From Paenibacillus thalictri (GTDB taxonomy: Bacteria; Bacillota; Bacilli; Paenibacillales; NBRC-103111), in the NCBI RefSeq assembly GCF_004307995.1, contig NZ_SIRE01000018.1, positions 156,975-220,974 of the forward strand: 64,000 nucleotides of DNA, written 5' to 3'. A model generated the notes under the pieces. The model ran no database searches. It was not told where the DNA came from and saw only the letters and a list, made by a program, of their open reading frames with translations. This document shows, in pieces, positions 33,396-40,962 of the stretch. How positions within the stretch are numbered: position 1 is the first letter of the stretch; every line of letters starts with the position of its first letter. The translations under genes were made by a program, and so were the position numbers.

Positions 33396-34724
33396 TTACT
33401 TGATCTGGGCTTTTTTCTTGTTGATTTCATCGTTTACTTTCTTGGTGATTTGATCCAAAATTTCTTTCGGTGTACCTTTGCCGTTATTGACGAGATCCGG
33501 CGCTTTGGCGAGCTCATCCCACATCATGTTGCCGGCCAGCACCACCGGCCTGTTTTTCCCGTTAGGCAGCACCTCCAAAAACTTATCCTGACGGCGGTCG
33601 TCGGCGTAAATTTTCTTATTGATGCTTGGAATGGCGGCGAACTCCCCGGTTATTTTTTTCAAGCTTTGCGCTTCCTCGCTGGTTGTCATCCATTTGATAA
33701 ATTCCCATGCGGCATCGGGATTTTTCACCCCTTTGGGCATGATGAGCACCCGACCGCCAACAAAGGTGTTAAAATCTTTGCCCGTTGGTGTCGGAATGTA
33801 GCCGATGCCATAGTTCAGCTTCGGATTATATTCTTCGATTTGCGAAATCATCCAATTGCCGTTCACCATCATGGAAAGCTGACCCGTGATAAAAGGATTG
33901 GTCGCATTGGTGCCGGCCGAACTCGTGAAGCTCGTTACATCCTGAATGCCAAATTGCTTGGCGAAATTTGTTTCCCACTCCAGCGATTTAATAATGTTCG
34001 GATCGTTAGCCGTCACTTTGCCCGACTTTTCATCAAGAAACGAACCTCCGAACGCCCAGCCCCAGGAATACACCCAGCCTTCTCCATACCAAGGTATCAG
34101 GCCAAAGCGGGTGAATTTGCTGCCTTCCTTTTTGGTCAGCTTTTTTGCCGCCTCTTCCAATTCCGCAATCGTCGTCGGCGGTTTTTCCGGATCAAGCCCG
34201 GCTTCCTTGAAATGATCCTTATTGTAAAATAAAGCCCTCGCCGTGCCGTCATACGGAATGCCCAGCAGCTTTCCTTCGTAAACCGATTCGTCCCATGCCC
34301 ATTTGTAAAACATCGATTCGGTGATATTGTCTTTTTTCGCCCTATCGTCCAGCAGCGTCACTGCATCCATATATTCCGCTACGCCGTACCGGCTGGCGAG
34401 CATAACGTCGGGCGGATTGCCTCCGGCCACGGCGGTAACCAGCTTCGAGGTGACGGAATCGCCCCCGTCCGCTGCAACGTATACCGGCTTCACCTTAATG
34501 TTCGGATGCGATTTGTTAAACGCTTCCACCGACTTGGTGATCGATTCTCCGGACGGACCGGTCGACCAGTTGTGCCAAAACGAAATTTCCGTCACTCCCG
34601 ATGCGGGGCCGCCCCCTTTTTCACCGGTTGCGGTATTTTTGCTGGCGGGGATCGAGCAAGCGGTTAACGTTAATAAAGAAGTCAACACCACGCATGCATG
34701 TTTCAACACAAATGAATGAGCCAT
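33396..34724 (-). CDS. Solute-binding lipoprotein of a CUT1 transporter
   Basis: 442 residues, family SBP_bac_1. Lipobox TAC with Cys23, then a Gly/Ser/Thr linker. The fold marks FYNKDHFKEAGLDPEKPP and AWEFIKWMTTSEEAQ are typical. AAGGGAGG precedes the ATG. It lies between rpiB and two permease genes; a 10-base hairpin separates rpiB from it, which often accompanies higher SBP expression. The ligand is unknown. Confidence 0.9.
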   Translation of the reverse strand: MAHSFVLKHACVVLTSLLTLTACSIPASKNTATGEKGGGPASGVTEISFWHNWSTGPSGESITKSVEAFNKSHPNIKVKPVYVAADGGDSVTSKLVTAVAGGNPPDVMLASRYGVAEYMDAVTLLDDRAKKDNITESMFYKWAWDESVYEGKLLGIPYDGTARALFYNKDHFKEAGLDPEKPPTTIAELEEAAKKLTKKEGSKFTRFGLIPWYGEGWVYSWGWAFGGSFLDEKSGKVTANDPNIIKSLEWETNFAKQFGIQDVTSFTSSAGTNATNPFITGQLSMMVNGNWMISQIEEYNPKLNYGIGYIPTPTGKDFNTFVGGRVLIMPKGVKNPDAAWEFIKWMTTSEEAQSLKKITGEFAAIPSINKKIYADDRRQDKFLEVLPNGKNRPVVLAGNMMWDELAKAPDLVNNGKGTPKEILDQITKKVNDEINKKKAQIK

Positions 34725-34758
34725 GCTTTAAACCTCCCTTATTATCTTGAAATGGTGC

Positions 34759-34813
34759 GGCATAACGGCCTCCCGGTTTTCGACGCCCTCCTTTCCCCAC
34801 TTTCCGTTATGCC
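34759..34813. repeat. Intercistronic hairpin between rpiB and the SBP gene
   Basis: GGCATAACGG (34759-34768) and CCGTTATGCC (34804-34813) form a perfect 10-base stem with a 35-base loop and no T-run. A hairpin in this position may protect or process the mRNA of the SBP gene; this is inference. Confidence 0.45.
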
Positions 34814-34860
34814 ATTGCTATGGAAAATAACTTCCAGCGAAGTCATTCTAAGATGACAAA

Positions 34861-35325
34861 TCAAGATGAGCTTGGGTTGTAAAACGACTTTTCCATTTCC
34901 GAAAGTTTTGCCACCCGCCTGCGAAACTGCTCTTCGGTGCTGAATTCCGCCTGCAAAAAGGTTGCAATATATGTTGCAGCCAGTGTGGGGCCGATAATCT
35001 GCGCTCCGATACACATGACGTTGACATCGTCATGCTCCACGCATTGAGCGGCGGAATAAACGTCGTGGCATACGGCTGCCCGGATGCCGGGAATTTTGTT
35101 AGCCGCAATGCAGGCGCCAACCCCTGTGCCGCACACCATAATGCCCCGTTTCGCTTTCCCGGACAACACGGAATCGCATACCAGCCGCGTTATGTCGGGA
35201 AAGTCAACCGGATGCTCGTCATAGCTGCCGTGATCCATGATCTGTACCCCCAGCGAGCTTAAAACCTGAACCACATGAGACTTTAACGGATACCCCGCAT
35301 GGTCATTCCCCAACGCGATATTCAT
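34861..35325 (-). CDS. rpiB: RpiB/LacAB-family sugar-phosphate isomerase
   Basis: 154 residues with the RpiB signature: NDHAGYPLK, VDFPDITRLVCD, GIMVCGTGVG with catalytic Cys, and HDVYSAAQCVEHDDVNVMCIG. RpiB interconverts ribose-5- and ribulose-5-phosphate; relatives act on allose, galactose-6-phosphate or other phosphosugars. It is the first gene of the operon with an SBP, two permeases and an ADP-ribosylglycohydrolase. GGAGAA lies before the ATG. A TTGACA -35 and a LacI-type operator lie upstream, so repression by the divergent LacI protein is expected. Confidence 0.9.
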   Translation of the reverse strand: MNIALGNDHAGYPLKSHVVQVLSSLGVQIMDHGSYDEHPVDFPDITRLVCDSVLSGKAKRGIMVCGTGVGACIAANKIPGIRAAVCHDVYSAAQCVEHDDVNVMCIGAQIIGPTLAATYIATFLQAEFSTEEQFRRRVAKLSEMEKSFYNPSSS

Positions 35326-35353
35326 CGATAATTCTCCTTTTTGATTGTAAAAT

Positions 35354-35367
35354 TGGTATCGTTCCCA
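35354..35367. promoter_or_regulatory. LacI-type operator O1 near the rpiB start
   Basis: TGGTATCGTTCCCA is the exact reverse complement of O2 (35462-35475). It lies about 30 bases upstream of the rpiB ATG and just downstream of the TTGACA element, where bound repressor would block transcription. Confidence 0.7.
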
Positions 35368-35396
35368 TAGAATCTATTGCGAATAAAGCCGAAAGA

Positions 35397-35402
35397 TGTC
35401 AA
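35397..35402 (-). promoter_or_regulatory. -35 element for rpiB operon
   Basis: Perfect TTGACA on the minus strand (35402 to 35397). The -10 is less clear: TAGATT lies 20 bases downstream. O1 overlaps the predicted start region. Confidence 0.5.
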
Positions 35403-35461
35403 ATTAAACATAATATCGTCATGAAATAAGTGAATTCCTGCTTAATCATTCCATTTTGGTG

Positions 35462-35475
35462 TGGGAACGATACCA
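35462..35475. promoter_or_regulatory. LacI-type operator O2
   Basis: TGGGAACGATACCA, matching O1 exactly in inverted orientation. Its centre lies 108 bases from O1 and 146 bases from O3, which would allow looping between sites. Confidence 0.7.
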
Positions 35476-35569
35476 TTTAATCGCTTACATTTTCGATTTT
35501 ATTAACTGATGTTTTATTTGTCAATACAAATTTTTCAAAAAAATGAAATCCGATGCAGCGATAATTAGA

Positions 35570-35598
35570 TTGATTTGTATAAAGAAGCCCATTATAAT
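35570..35598 (+). promoter_or_regulatory. Promoter of the lacI-type regulator gene
   Basis: TTGATT (35570-35575), spacer of exactly 17 bases, then TATAAT (35593-35598). The start point would be near 35605, so in-frame ATGs at 35543 and 35597 lie outside the transcript and cannot be start codons. Confidence 0.75.
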
Positions 35599-35607
35599 GA
35601 ACTCAAA

Positions 35608-35621
35608 TGGGAACGGTTCCA
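35608..35621. promoter_or_regulatory. LacI-type operator O3 at the lacI start point
   Basis: TGGGAACGGTTCCA, a variant of O1/O2 with 12 of 14 positions shared. It overlaps the predicted transcription start of the regulator, indicating autorepression. Confidence 0.65.
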
Positions 35622-35635
35622 ATAATGAGCAGGCG

Positions 35636-36670
35636 GTGAAAACAATTTTGAATCGAATTACTATAAACGATGTGGCTAAACATGCAAACACGACCAAATC
35701 CACGGTATCGCGTGTGCTTAATAACTCGCCTCTCGTCAATCCAAAAACAAAAGAAAAGGTGCTCGAAGCCATTCGAGTGCTTGGATATACGCCCAGCACG
35801 ACAGCCAGATCGCTTAAATCGGGCAAAAACCATGTGCTCGGACTGGTCGTCTCCCAGCAGCAGATTAGCGAAGTCATCATGAACCCCAATTACCCCGCGA
35901 TCATCAAAGCAATCTCGGAAAGGGCGCAAAGCGAAGGGTATCACATTTTATTGATTACTTCGGCCGGTGTTGAATATCAGACTTACGACGGCATTCTCAC
36001 GAGCCATGCTGTAGACGGCTTTATCGTACTGGGCGCAACCATCGACGATCCGCTGAATGAAGTGCTTGATTCGGCCAATATCCCCTACGTGTTCAACATG
36101 AAATATTCGAGAGCACGCGATGACTGTTACGTTTCTTTTGACGATTTCGAAGGCGGGTACATAGCGGCCAAATATTTGCTGGACTTGGGTCATACGGACA
36201 TAAAGCTGGTGGTCGGGGATATTAGGGGCAAAGTGCTGACGCATAATTTACAGCGGATCAGCGGCTTTAAAAAAGCTCTTGAGGAATACAGCGTTTCATT
36301 TAACGAATCGATGGTGCTTCGCACGCCGGGCGATATGGAAAGCAGTTACAACTTCATCAGCAATTTGTTTAATCATGAAAAACCGAGCGCTCTGCTGCTC
36401 TCCAACGAGGTGACTTCGATCGCCGCGCTGAACGCGCTGATCGATAAAGGGTTCCATGTGCCCAATGACGTATCGCTGGTCGCTTTCGGATATCCGGAAT
36501 TTTTTAGAAACACGCGTCCGAGCCTGACGACAGTCGGCCAAGATACGATTTGGCAGGGCAATCATTTGGTCGATATGCTGCTGCAGCGGATACAGGAGCA
36601 TAAGAACACGCCCCCTCCGCTCATCCGCAAACCGGAATTGATCATAAGAGAGAGCACGAGGAAGCTGTAG
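35636..36670 (+). CDS. LacI-family transcriptional regulator
   Basis: About 344 residues. The N-terminal HTH reads RITINDVAKHANTTKSTVSRVLNNSPLVNP (core TINDVAKHA, TKSTVSRVLN) followed by a periplasmic-binding-like effector domain (VLGLVVS, VDGFIVLG, DFEGGYIAAKYLLDLGH). The promoter at 35570-35598 excludes ATGs upstream; the GTG at 35636 and the TTG at 35648 (nine bases from AGGCGGTG) are the possible starts, and I list the GTG. It is divergent from the rpiB operon, and three matching operators lie between and at its own start. Confidence 0.88.
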   Translation: MKTILNRITINDVAKHANTTKSTVSRVLNNSPLVNPKTKEKVLEAIRVLGYTPSTTARSLKSGKNHVLGLVVSQQQISEVIMNPNYPAIIKAISERAQSEGYHILLITSAGVEYQTYDGILTSHAVDGFIVLGATIDDPLNEVLDSANIPYVFNMKYSRARDDCYVSFDDFEGGYIAAKYLLDLGHTDIKLVVGDIRGKVLTHNLQRISGFKKALEEYSVSFNESMVLRTPGDMESSYNFISNLFNHEKPSALLLSNEVTSIAALNALIDKGFHVPNDVSLVAFGYPEFFRNTRPSLTTVGQDTIWQGNHLVDMLLQRIQEHKNTPPPLIRKPELIIRESTRKL

Positions 36671-36844
36671 TTGATGGGGCAAGAATTCGGCAAGAAAACA
36701 CAGCTTGTGAACACTCCATATCCTTGCAGGCACGCAATTTCTGCGCGTTCAGGAGCCACACCAGCTGTTGGATGGCCTGCGCGAAAAAAAGATGACTCCA
36801 TCCCGCGCAGGCATCAGCAGCAGCCGTTCTCCCGACGTCCGGTA

Positions 36845-37915
36845 TCAGCTTGTATACAGTTTGCGGAAACGGTTTAACGCATCGCTTTGCGCAGGGTTGA
36901 CGCCGCGAATAAGCGCCGTATACAAAGTGACAAAATCGATCGTGTGCACAAGCGAGCACAAACGCGCCAGCCGGCTCTCCCCGATCGAAGCCAGCTCCCG
37001 CACGCCACCGGCTTGCCCTCGCAGCACATCACGTGTCGCCGCGATCCGCTTGGACATCGCCGGCGAATCCTCGCGGTCGCGCAGCAGCGTAAAATGAAAC
37101 TGCCTCAGCATGGCGCTGTCGGCGTCCCAGCCGTACGCTTCGTCATGATGCAGCGCAGACATCGCGTTAGCAAAAGCCATCACCTTGCCGTTTTCGGCAA
37201 GCTGGTTTTTGAAGCGCAGCGCGGCGGCATCGGTAAACGGCAGGGTGCCGTAGATGACGGGAATCAAGCCGTCCATTTCCGCGGCGATCTGCTTGGCTGC
37301 ATTCCGCTCCAGCGGCACCTCCGCTCCATATTGATCCGAAAGCCGCTCCAATAAGGCGGCCGTTTCGGCAATATCCGCCGCGGGATCGTCCAACAGGCCC
37401 ATTTGATGCAGGATGACCAGCAGCGGCACCAGCACGTGGCCGGTCGAGATGATCCGCGGCACCCGTCCTTCCGGCAAAGCATAAAAGGAATGCCCGTGCT
37501 CCGCGGCGATCTCCTTCGCTTTCCCTCCAGCCGACATCACAAGAATAAAAGCTCCGGTTTTCGCCGCATGTTCATAGGCGCTGACAATCTCCTCCGATCC
37601 GCCGGAGTAATTGACGACGATCACTAAGGAATCTTCATCCACATAAGCCGGCATGGAATACGCCTGGGATAAGATGACCGGAACCCGCAGCCGGTCGTGC
37701 ACCAGCGATTTCAGTTGCACAAGACTGGCTACAGGTCCGCCGCCGACACTGCATACAACGATCTCATGTATGCTGCGGGTAAGCTTCGGCGCTTCGAACT
37801 GCAGAGCGCGTTCGTACCCTTCGGCAATCCATTTGTGGCCTGCCGCCGTCGCTTGAAGCAGCTGCGATTTGTCGAGCTGAAGCAGCGCTTCCGTATGATC
37901 GAGTGATGTTCTCAT
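36845..37915 (-). CDS. SIS-domain phosphosugar isomerase, bifunctional PGI/PMI-like
   Basis: 356 residues with two SIS folds, like archaeal and bacterial bifunctional phosphoglucose/phosphomannose isomerases. Marks include VCSVGGGPVAS, VVNYSGGSEEIVSAYEHA (SIS phosphate site SGGSEE), ISTGHVLVPLL and NAMSALHHDEAYGW (His for ring opening). It interconverts hexose-6-phosphates. Its ATG overlaps the stop of the preceding glycosidase-like gene by four bases. It is the last gene of the eight-gene Lpl-type operon. A phosphorylated hexose is thus the likely end product of that pathway. Confidence 0.8.
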   Translation of the reverse strand: MRTSLDHTEALLQLDKSQLLQATAAGHKWIAEGYERALQFEAPKLTRSIHEIVVCSVGGGPVASLVQLKSLVHDRLRVPVILSQAYSMPAYVDEDSLVIVVNYSGGSEEIVSAYEHAAKTGAFILVMSAGGKAKEIAAEHGHSFYALPEGRVPRIISTGHVLVPLLVILHQMGLLDDPAADIAETAALLERLSDQYGAEVPLERNAAKQIAAEMDGLIPVIYGTLPFTDAAALRFKNQLAENGKVMAFANAMSALHHDEAYGWDADSAMLRQFHFTLLRDREDSPAMSKRIAATRDVLRGQAGGVRELASIGESRLARLCSLVHTIDFVTLYTALIRGVNPAQSDALNRFRKLYTS

Positions 37916-39933
37916 TCCACGGCCCCTTTCTTAATTAACACGGCGGCAAAATCCGCCAACTCACCGATTTCGATTGTCGTATCTCCGGCGTCGGTCGAGC
38001 CGATCCGGCACTCCGTGTCCTCCGTCAACGCGGTGAATTGGCCGAAACCTTCTCCCAAGCCGTTCAGCGTCACGCTGATGTTATACACAGGAACCGGTTC
38101 AAAATACGTTACCCCGTTAAATCCGGACAAATTCAGCAGGTGCAATATATAGGTCTCGTCATCGAGCCGGTTAAAAAACAACTCGACGTTTTGCGGCGCG
38201 TTTGTTTCCACTTTATACGGCTGCCCTTCGAGCGCATGGTCGAGCAGATCAAGCAGCACATGCTTGTGATCAGCATAGCCGAACTGATGGTACAGCTCCC
38301 CCGGCTGCCATGGCATATATACCGCTTTGCCGCGGCCGTTCTCGCGAATTGCCGCACCCGCATACCCCATCACCGTATGCCCTAATGCGCGTTCCGGCGG
38401 TCCAAACGTCGAGGCCGACACGAGCGGCAGCGGATTGCCGGCTGCTCCGGCAAACTGCGCATATTGATAGGTACCGTCCAAAATAACCCAGTCCCGCTCG
38501 GGAAATCTGTTGAAGATGGTCTTATCGTCCGTTTTTAAATATGCGGCCCGCATCTTGGTATCCACCGATTCGGGATTCAAGCCGAATAAGCGTCCGGAAA
38601 AATCCGCATTCGCCCCGGCTTCCGTAAACGACAGCCCCGTTGCCAGCAGATGAACGCCGTCTTGCTGCGCCTGCTCGAGAACCGCAAGCTGCTCTTGCGA
38701 AAACGCTGCGATATCCGGCACGATCACCGCTTTGTAACGCTGCAGGCTGTCCGCTTTGGCCGTCATATTGTCCTGGTGAATGACGTCGAACAAAATATGC
38801 TGTTCCTTCAACATTTTAAAAATCCCCGCATATTCCTTGCTGTTTTTATGCAGCGGTCCGCCGGGCTTGATCAGGGCGACGTCGGCAGCCGACAGAAACC
38901 GCCCGTAATAACTTTCGTTCTCCTCATGGTATTTGAAAATCGACTGCACCGTCTGCAAATTTTCACGATCCGGATAATCCTCGAAGACACCGATGATGCA
39001 GAAGTCGAGCCCCGAGCCGCTGGCCAGCCCTTCCTTGAGGCGAATGTTCACCTCATGTTTGGAAACGCCGGTGAACCGGTAAAACAAATCGATCGCGTTG
39101 ATGCAGCAGTTGCTCACCAGCTTGTCATCCCATGAATCCTCGAGCGACTTGACGTTTTCCGAGCCCGAATACAGCCATACCGGATGCGGACGTTTGATCG
39201 CCGTGTTGGACTCCTTGCGCACGATATCGACTTTATGCTCGTTGTAAGTGGAAATCGCGATGTCTTTGTTTTTGCTCTGCACCAGCTCGTGGATGTTGTC
39301 CAGCATCTGCTTGGTTGTAATGTCCTGAAACTGCTTGTAGGTACGATATACGGGATCGTTCAAATCTTCTTTGTCCGGCAGCTCGAGCCCGAACATCTCG
39401 CTGAATCGCGTCTTGCAGTTATCGCAAAAGCAGGTGCCGTAATAGTTGCCGCTGTAGTCCCAGTTCTGGTAGCCGAACATATTGAAGAAAATGCCGTCGA
39501 CGTCGTAATTTGAAATGACCTCGTCGATCATCTGCAGCGAATATTGCTGCTGATAATAACCGTTAATGCACGTATGATAGATGCCAAAATAATTCACTTC
39601 CCGGCCGTCCTTGCTTTTGTAAAACCATTCCGGCTTGCGGGCGTAAATCGATTCGTGCGCCTTGCTGAAATCGAAGCGGGCAATAAACTTCATGCCGTTG
39701 GCATGCGCCTTATCGATCGCTTCGCGCAGCAGATCTTTCTCCTGCCCCGCCGCCCGATAATGGTATTCCAGCTGTGTCGGGTAAAAAGCGACAATACCTC
39801 CCGCGTTCATCATCAGCACATTGGTCGACAGCCGCTTAAGCTCGCCGATGAGCGCATCCACATCCAGGTTGGCGTCCGATTCCCGCAAATTGTTCTGTAT
39901 CAGTCTTAAATTGTTTTTCTCCCACCATGCCAT
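37912..39933 (-). CDS. Glycoside-hydrolase-like TIM barrel with trimerisation-type domain, second paralogue
   Basis: 673 residues from ATG 39933, directly after GAGGAGG; longer frames lack support. It is homologous to the protein at 10156: NYDVDGIFFNMFG, the CFCDNC cluster and later the Rossmann-like part ILFDVIHQDNMTAKADSLQRYKAVIVPD. The Asp of GIFLD in the first paralogue is Asn here (GIFFN), which may remove the usual nucleophile. No signal peptide, so the substrate must be imported first, consistent with the Lpl transporter of the same operon. Enzyme specificity is unknown. Confidence 0.75.
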   Translation of the reverse strand: MAWWEKNNLRLIQNNLRESDANLDVDALIGELKRLSTNVLMMNAGGIVAFYPTQLEYHYRAAGQEKDLLREAIDKAHANGMKFIARFDFSKAHESIYARKPEWFYKSKDGREVNYFGIYHTCINGYYQQQYSLQMIDEVISNYDVDGIFFNMFGYQNWDYSGNYYGTCFCDNCKTRFSEMFGLELPDKEDLNDPVYRTYKQFQDITTKQMLDNIHELVQSKNKDIAISTYNEHKVDIVRKESNTAIKRPHPVWLYSGSENVKSLEDSWDDKLVSNCCINAIDLFYRFTGVSKHEVNIRLKEGLASGSGLDFCIIGVFEDYPDRENLQTVQSIFKYHEENESYYGRFLSAADVALIKPGGPLHKNSKEYAGIFKMLKEQHILFDVIHQDNMTAKADSLQRYKAVIVPDIAAFSQEQLAVLEQAQQDGVHLLATGLSFTEAGANADFSGRLFGLNPESVDTKMRAAYLKTDDKTIFNRFPERDWVILDGTYQYAQFAGAAGNPLPLVSASTFGPPERALGHTVMGYAGAAIRENGRGKAVYMPWQPGELYHQFGYADHKHVLLDLLDHALEGQPYKVETNAPQNVELFFNRLDDETYILHLLNLSGFNGVTYFEPVPVYNISVTLNGLGEGFGQFTALTEDTECRIGSTDAGDTTIEIGELADFAAVLIKKGAVE

Positions 39934-39983
39934 TGTTGTTCCTCCTCTAATTCTTCCTGCATCAGCCGCGGCGGCGTTCCCGT

Positions 39984-40949
39984 TTAATACCCCTTGCCAA
40001 ATTCTCTGACGTTCAGCATCTGCTCCCATTTCCCATCCAAAAAGAGCTGCAGGTTGTGCATAAACCCGCCAGTGAACCGCTCGTTGAACTGGTCTCCGCC
40101 GCCGGCGCAATGCGGTGTAATAATGATGTTGTCCAGTTCCCAAAACGGGCTTTCCGGCGGCAGCTTGCCAAGCTTAAACTCCTCCACAAATACATCGAGC
40201 CCCGCTCCGGCTATTTTATGGCCGCGTAAATAATCGAGCAGCACCTCCTCGTCAATGAGCGCTCCGCGCGAAATGTTGATAATAAAAGCGGTCGGCTTCA
40301 TCAGCTTGAACTGCTCTTCGCCGAGCAAATTGACGGACTGATCGGTAAGCGGCAGGCTAAGCACGATAAAATCGCTTTGTGTTATGACCTCGTTTAGCTG
40401 CTCCGGCTTGTAGACGCGGTCATATTCCGGCAGCTGGCGGCCCGTCGTGTTGATGCCGATGACCCGCATCCCGAAAGCCCGCGCCCGGATCGCCGTTTCC
40501 GTACCGACGTCCCCGGTGCCGATAATGCCGGCCGTTTTGCCGTTTAAGTTGATAAACCCGCGTACGCCGCCCCACTCATGTGCCAGCTGCTTGTTCATGA
40601 CCGCGGCGCTTTTGCGGGCCAACATCAGCATTTTACACATGATGTCCTCGGCAATCGGCATGCCCAGCGAGCCGCGGGCATTCACCACGACAACGCCCCG
40701 CTCCTGCAGGTAGTCCATCGGCAATCTTTCAATGCCGATATGCGCAACCTGCACCCACTTCACCTTCTCGCATTTTTCCAGAAAGTCCCTTTGCAGCGTA
40801 CGATGGTTGGCTATGATGATATCGGCATCGGCATATTCGCCGGAATCGGCGAACTCCTGCTCCGAGCCAAACAGCTTGACTTCAACTCCTTTCGCGCGTA
40901 TTTCCTCCAGCTGACTTTCTTGAAATTTAAACGTAGATACAAGCTTCAT
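39984..40949 (-). CDS. D-isomer-specific 2-hydroxyacid dehydrogenase
   Basis: 321 residues. NAD-binding Rossmann fold with GTGDVGTE, catalytic Arg in NISRGALIDE, and a catalytic His in TPHCAGG. The Glu expected between them lies near DVFVEE. It reduces a 2-oxoacid to a D-2-hydroxyacid or the reverse. It is in the operon with a glycosidase-like protein and a PGI/PMI-like isomerase, so an oxidised sugar acid could be its substrate. AGGAGG precedes the ATG. Confidence 0.85.
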   Translation of the reverse strand: MKLVSTFKFQESQLEEIRAKGVEVKLFGSEQEFADSGEYADADIIIANHRTLQRDFLEKCEKVKWVQVAHIGIERLPMDYLQERGVVVVNARGSLGMPIAEDIMCKMLMLARKSAAVMNKQLAHEWGGVRGFINLNGKTAGIIGTGDVGTETAIRARAFGMRVIGINTTGRQLPEYDRVYKPEQLNEVITQSDFIVLSLPLTDQSVNLLGEEQFKLMKPTAFIINISRGALIDEEVLLDYLRGHKIAGAGLDVFVEEFKLGKLPPESPFWELDNIIITPHCAGGGDQFNERFTGGFMHNLQLFLDGKWEQMLNVREFGKGY

Positions 40950-40962
40950 AACGGCAAACCTC

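Noticed and set aside
35543..35635. N-terminal extension of the LacI regulator
   Set aside because: A TTGATT-17-TATAAT promoter and operator O3 lie inside it, so these codons are largely not transcribed.
37912..40143. 70-residue N-terminal extension of the glycosidase-like protein
   Set aside because: The Arg/Ala-rich extension has no ribosome site, while ATG 39933 has a perfect one directly upstream.
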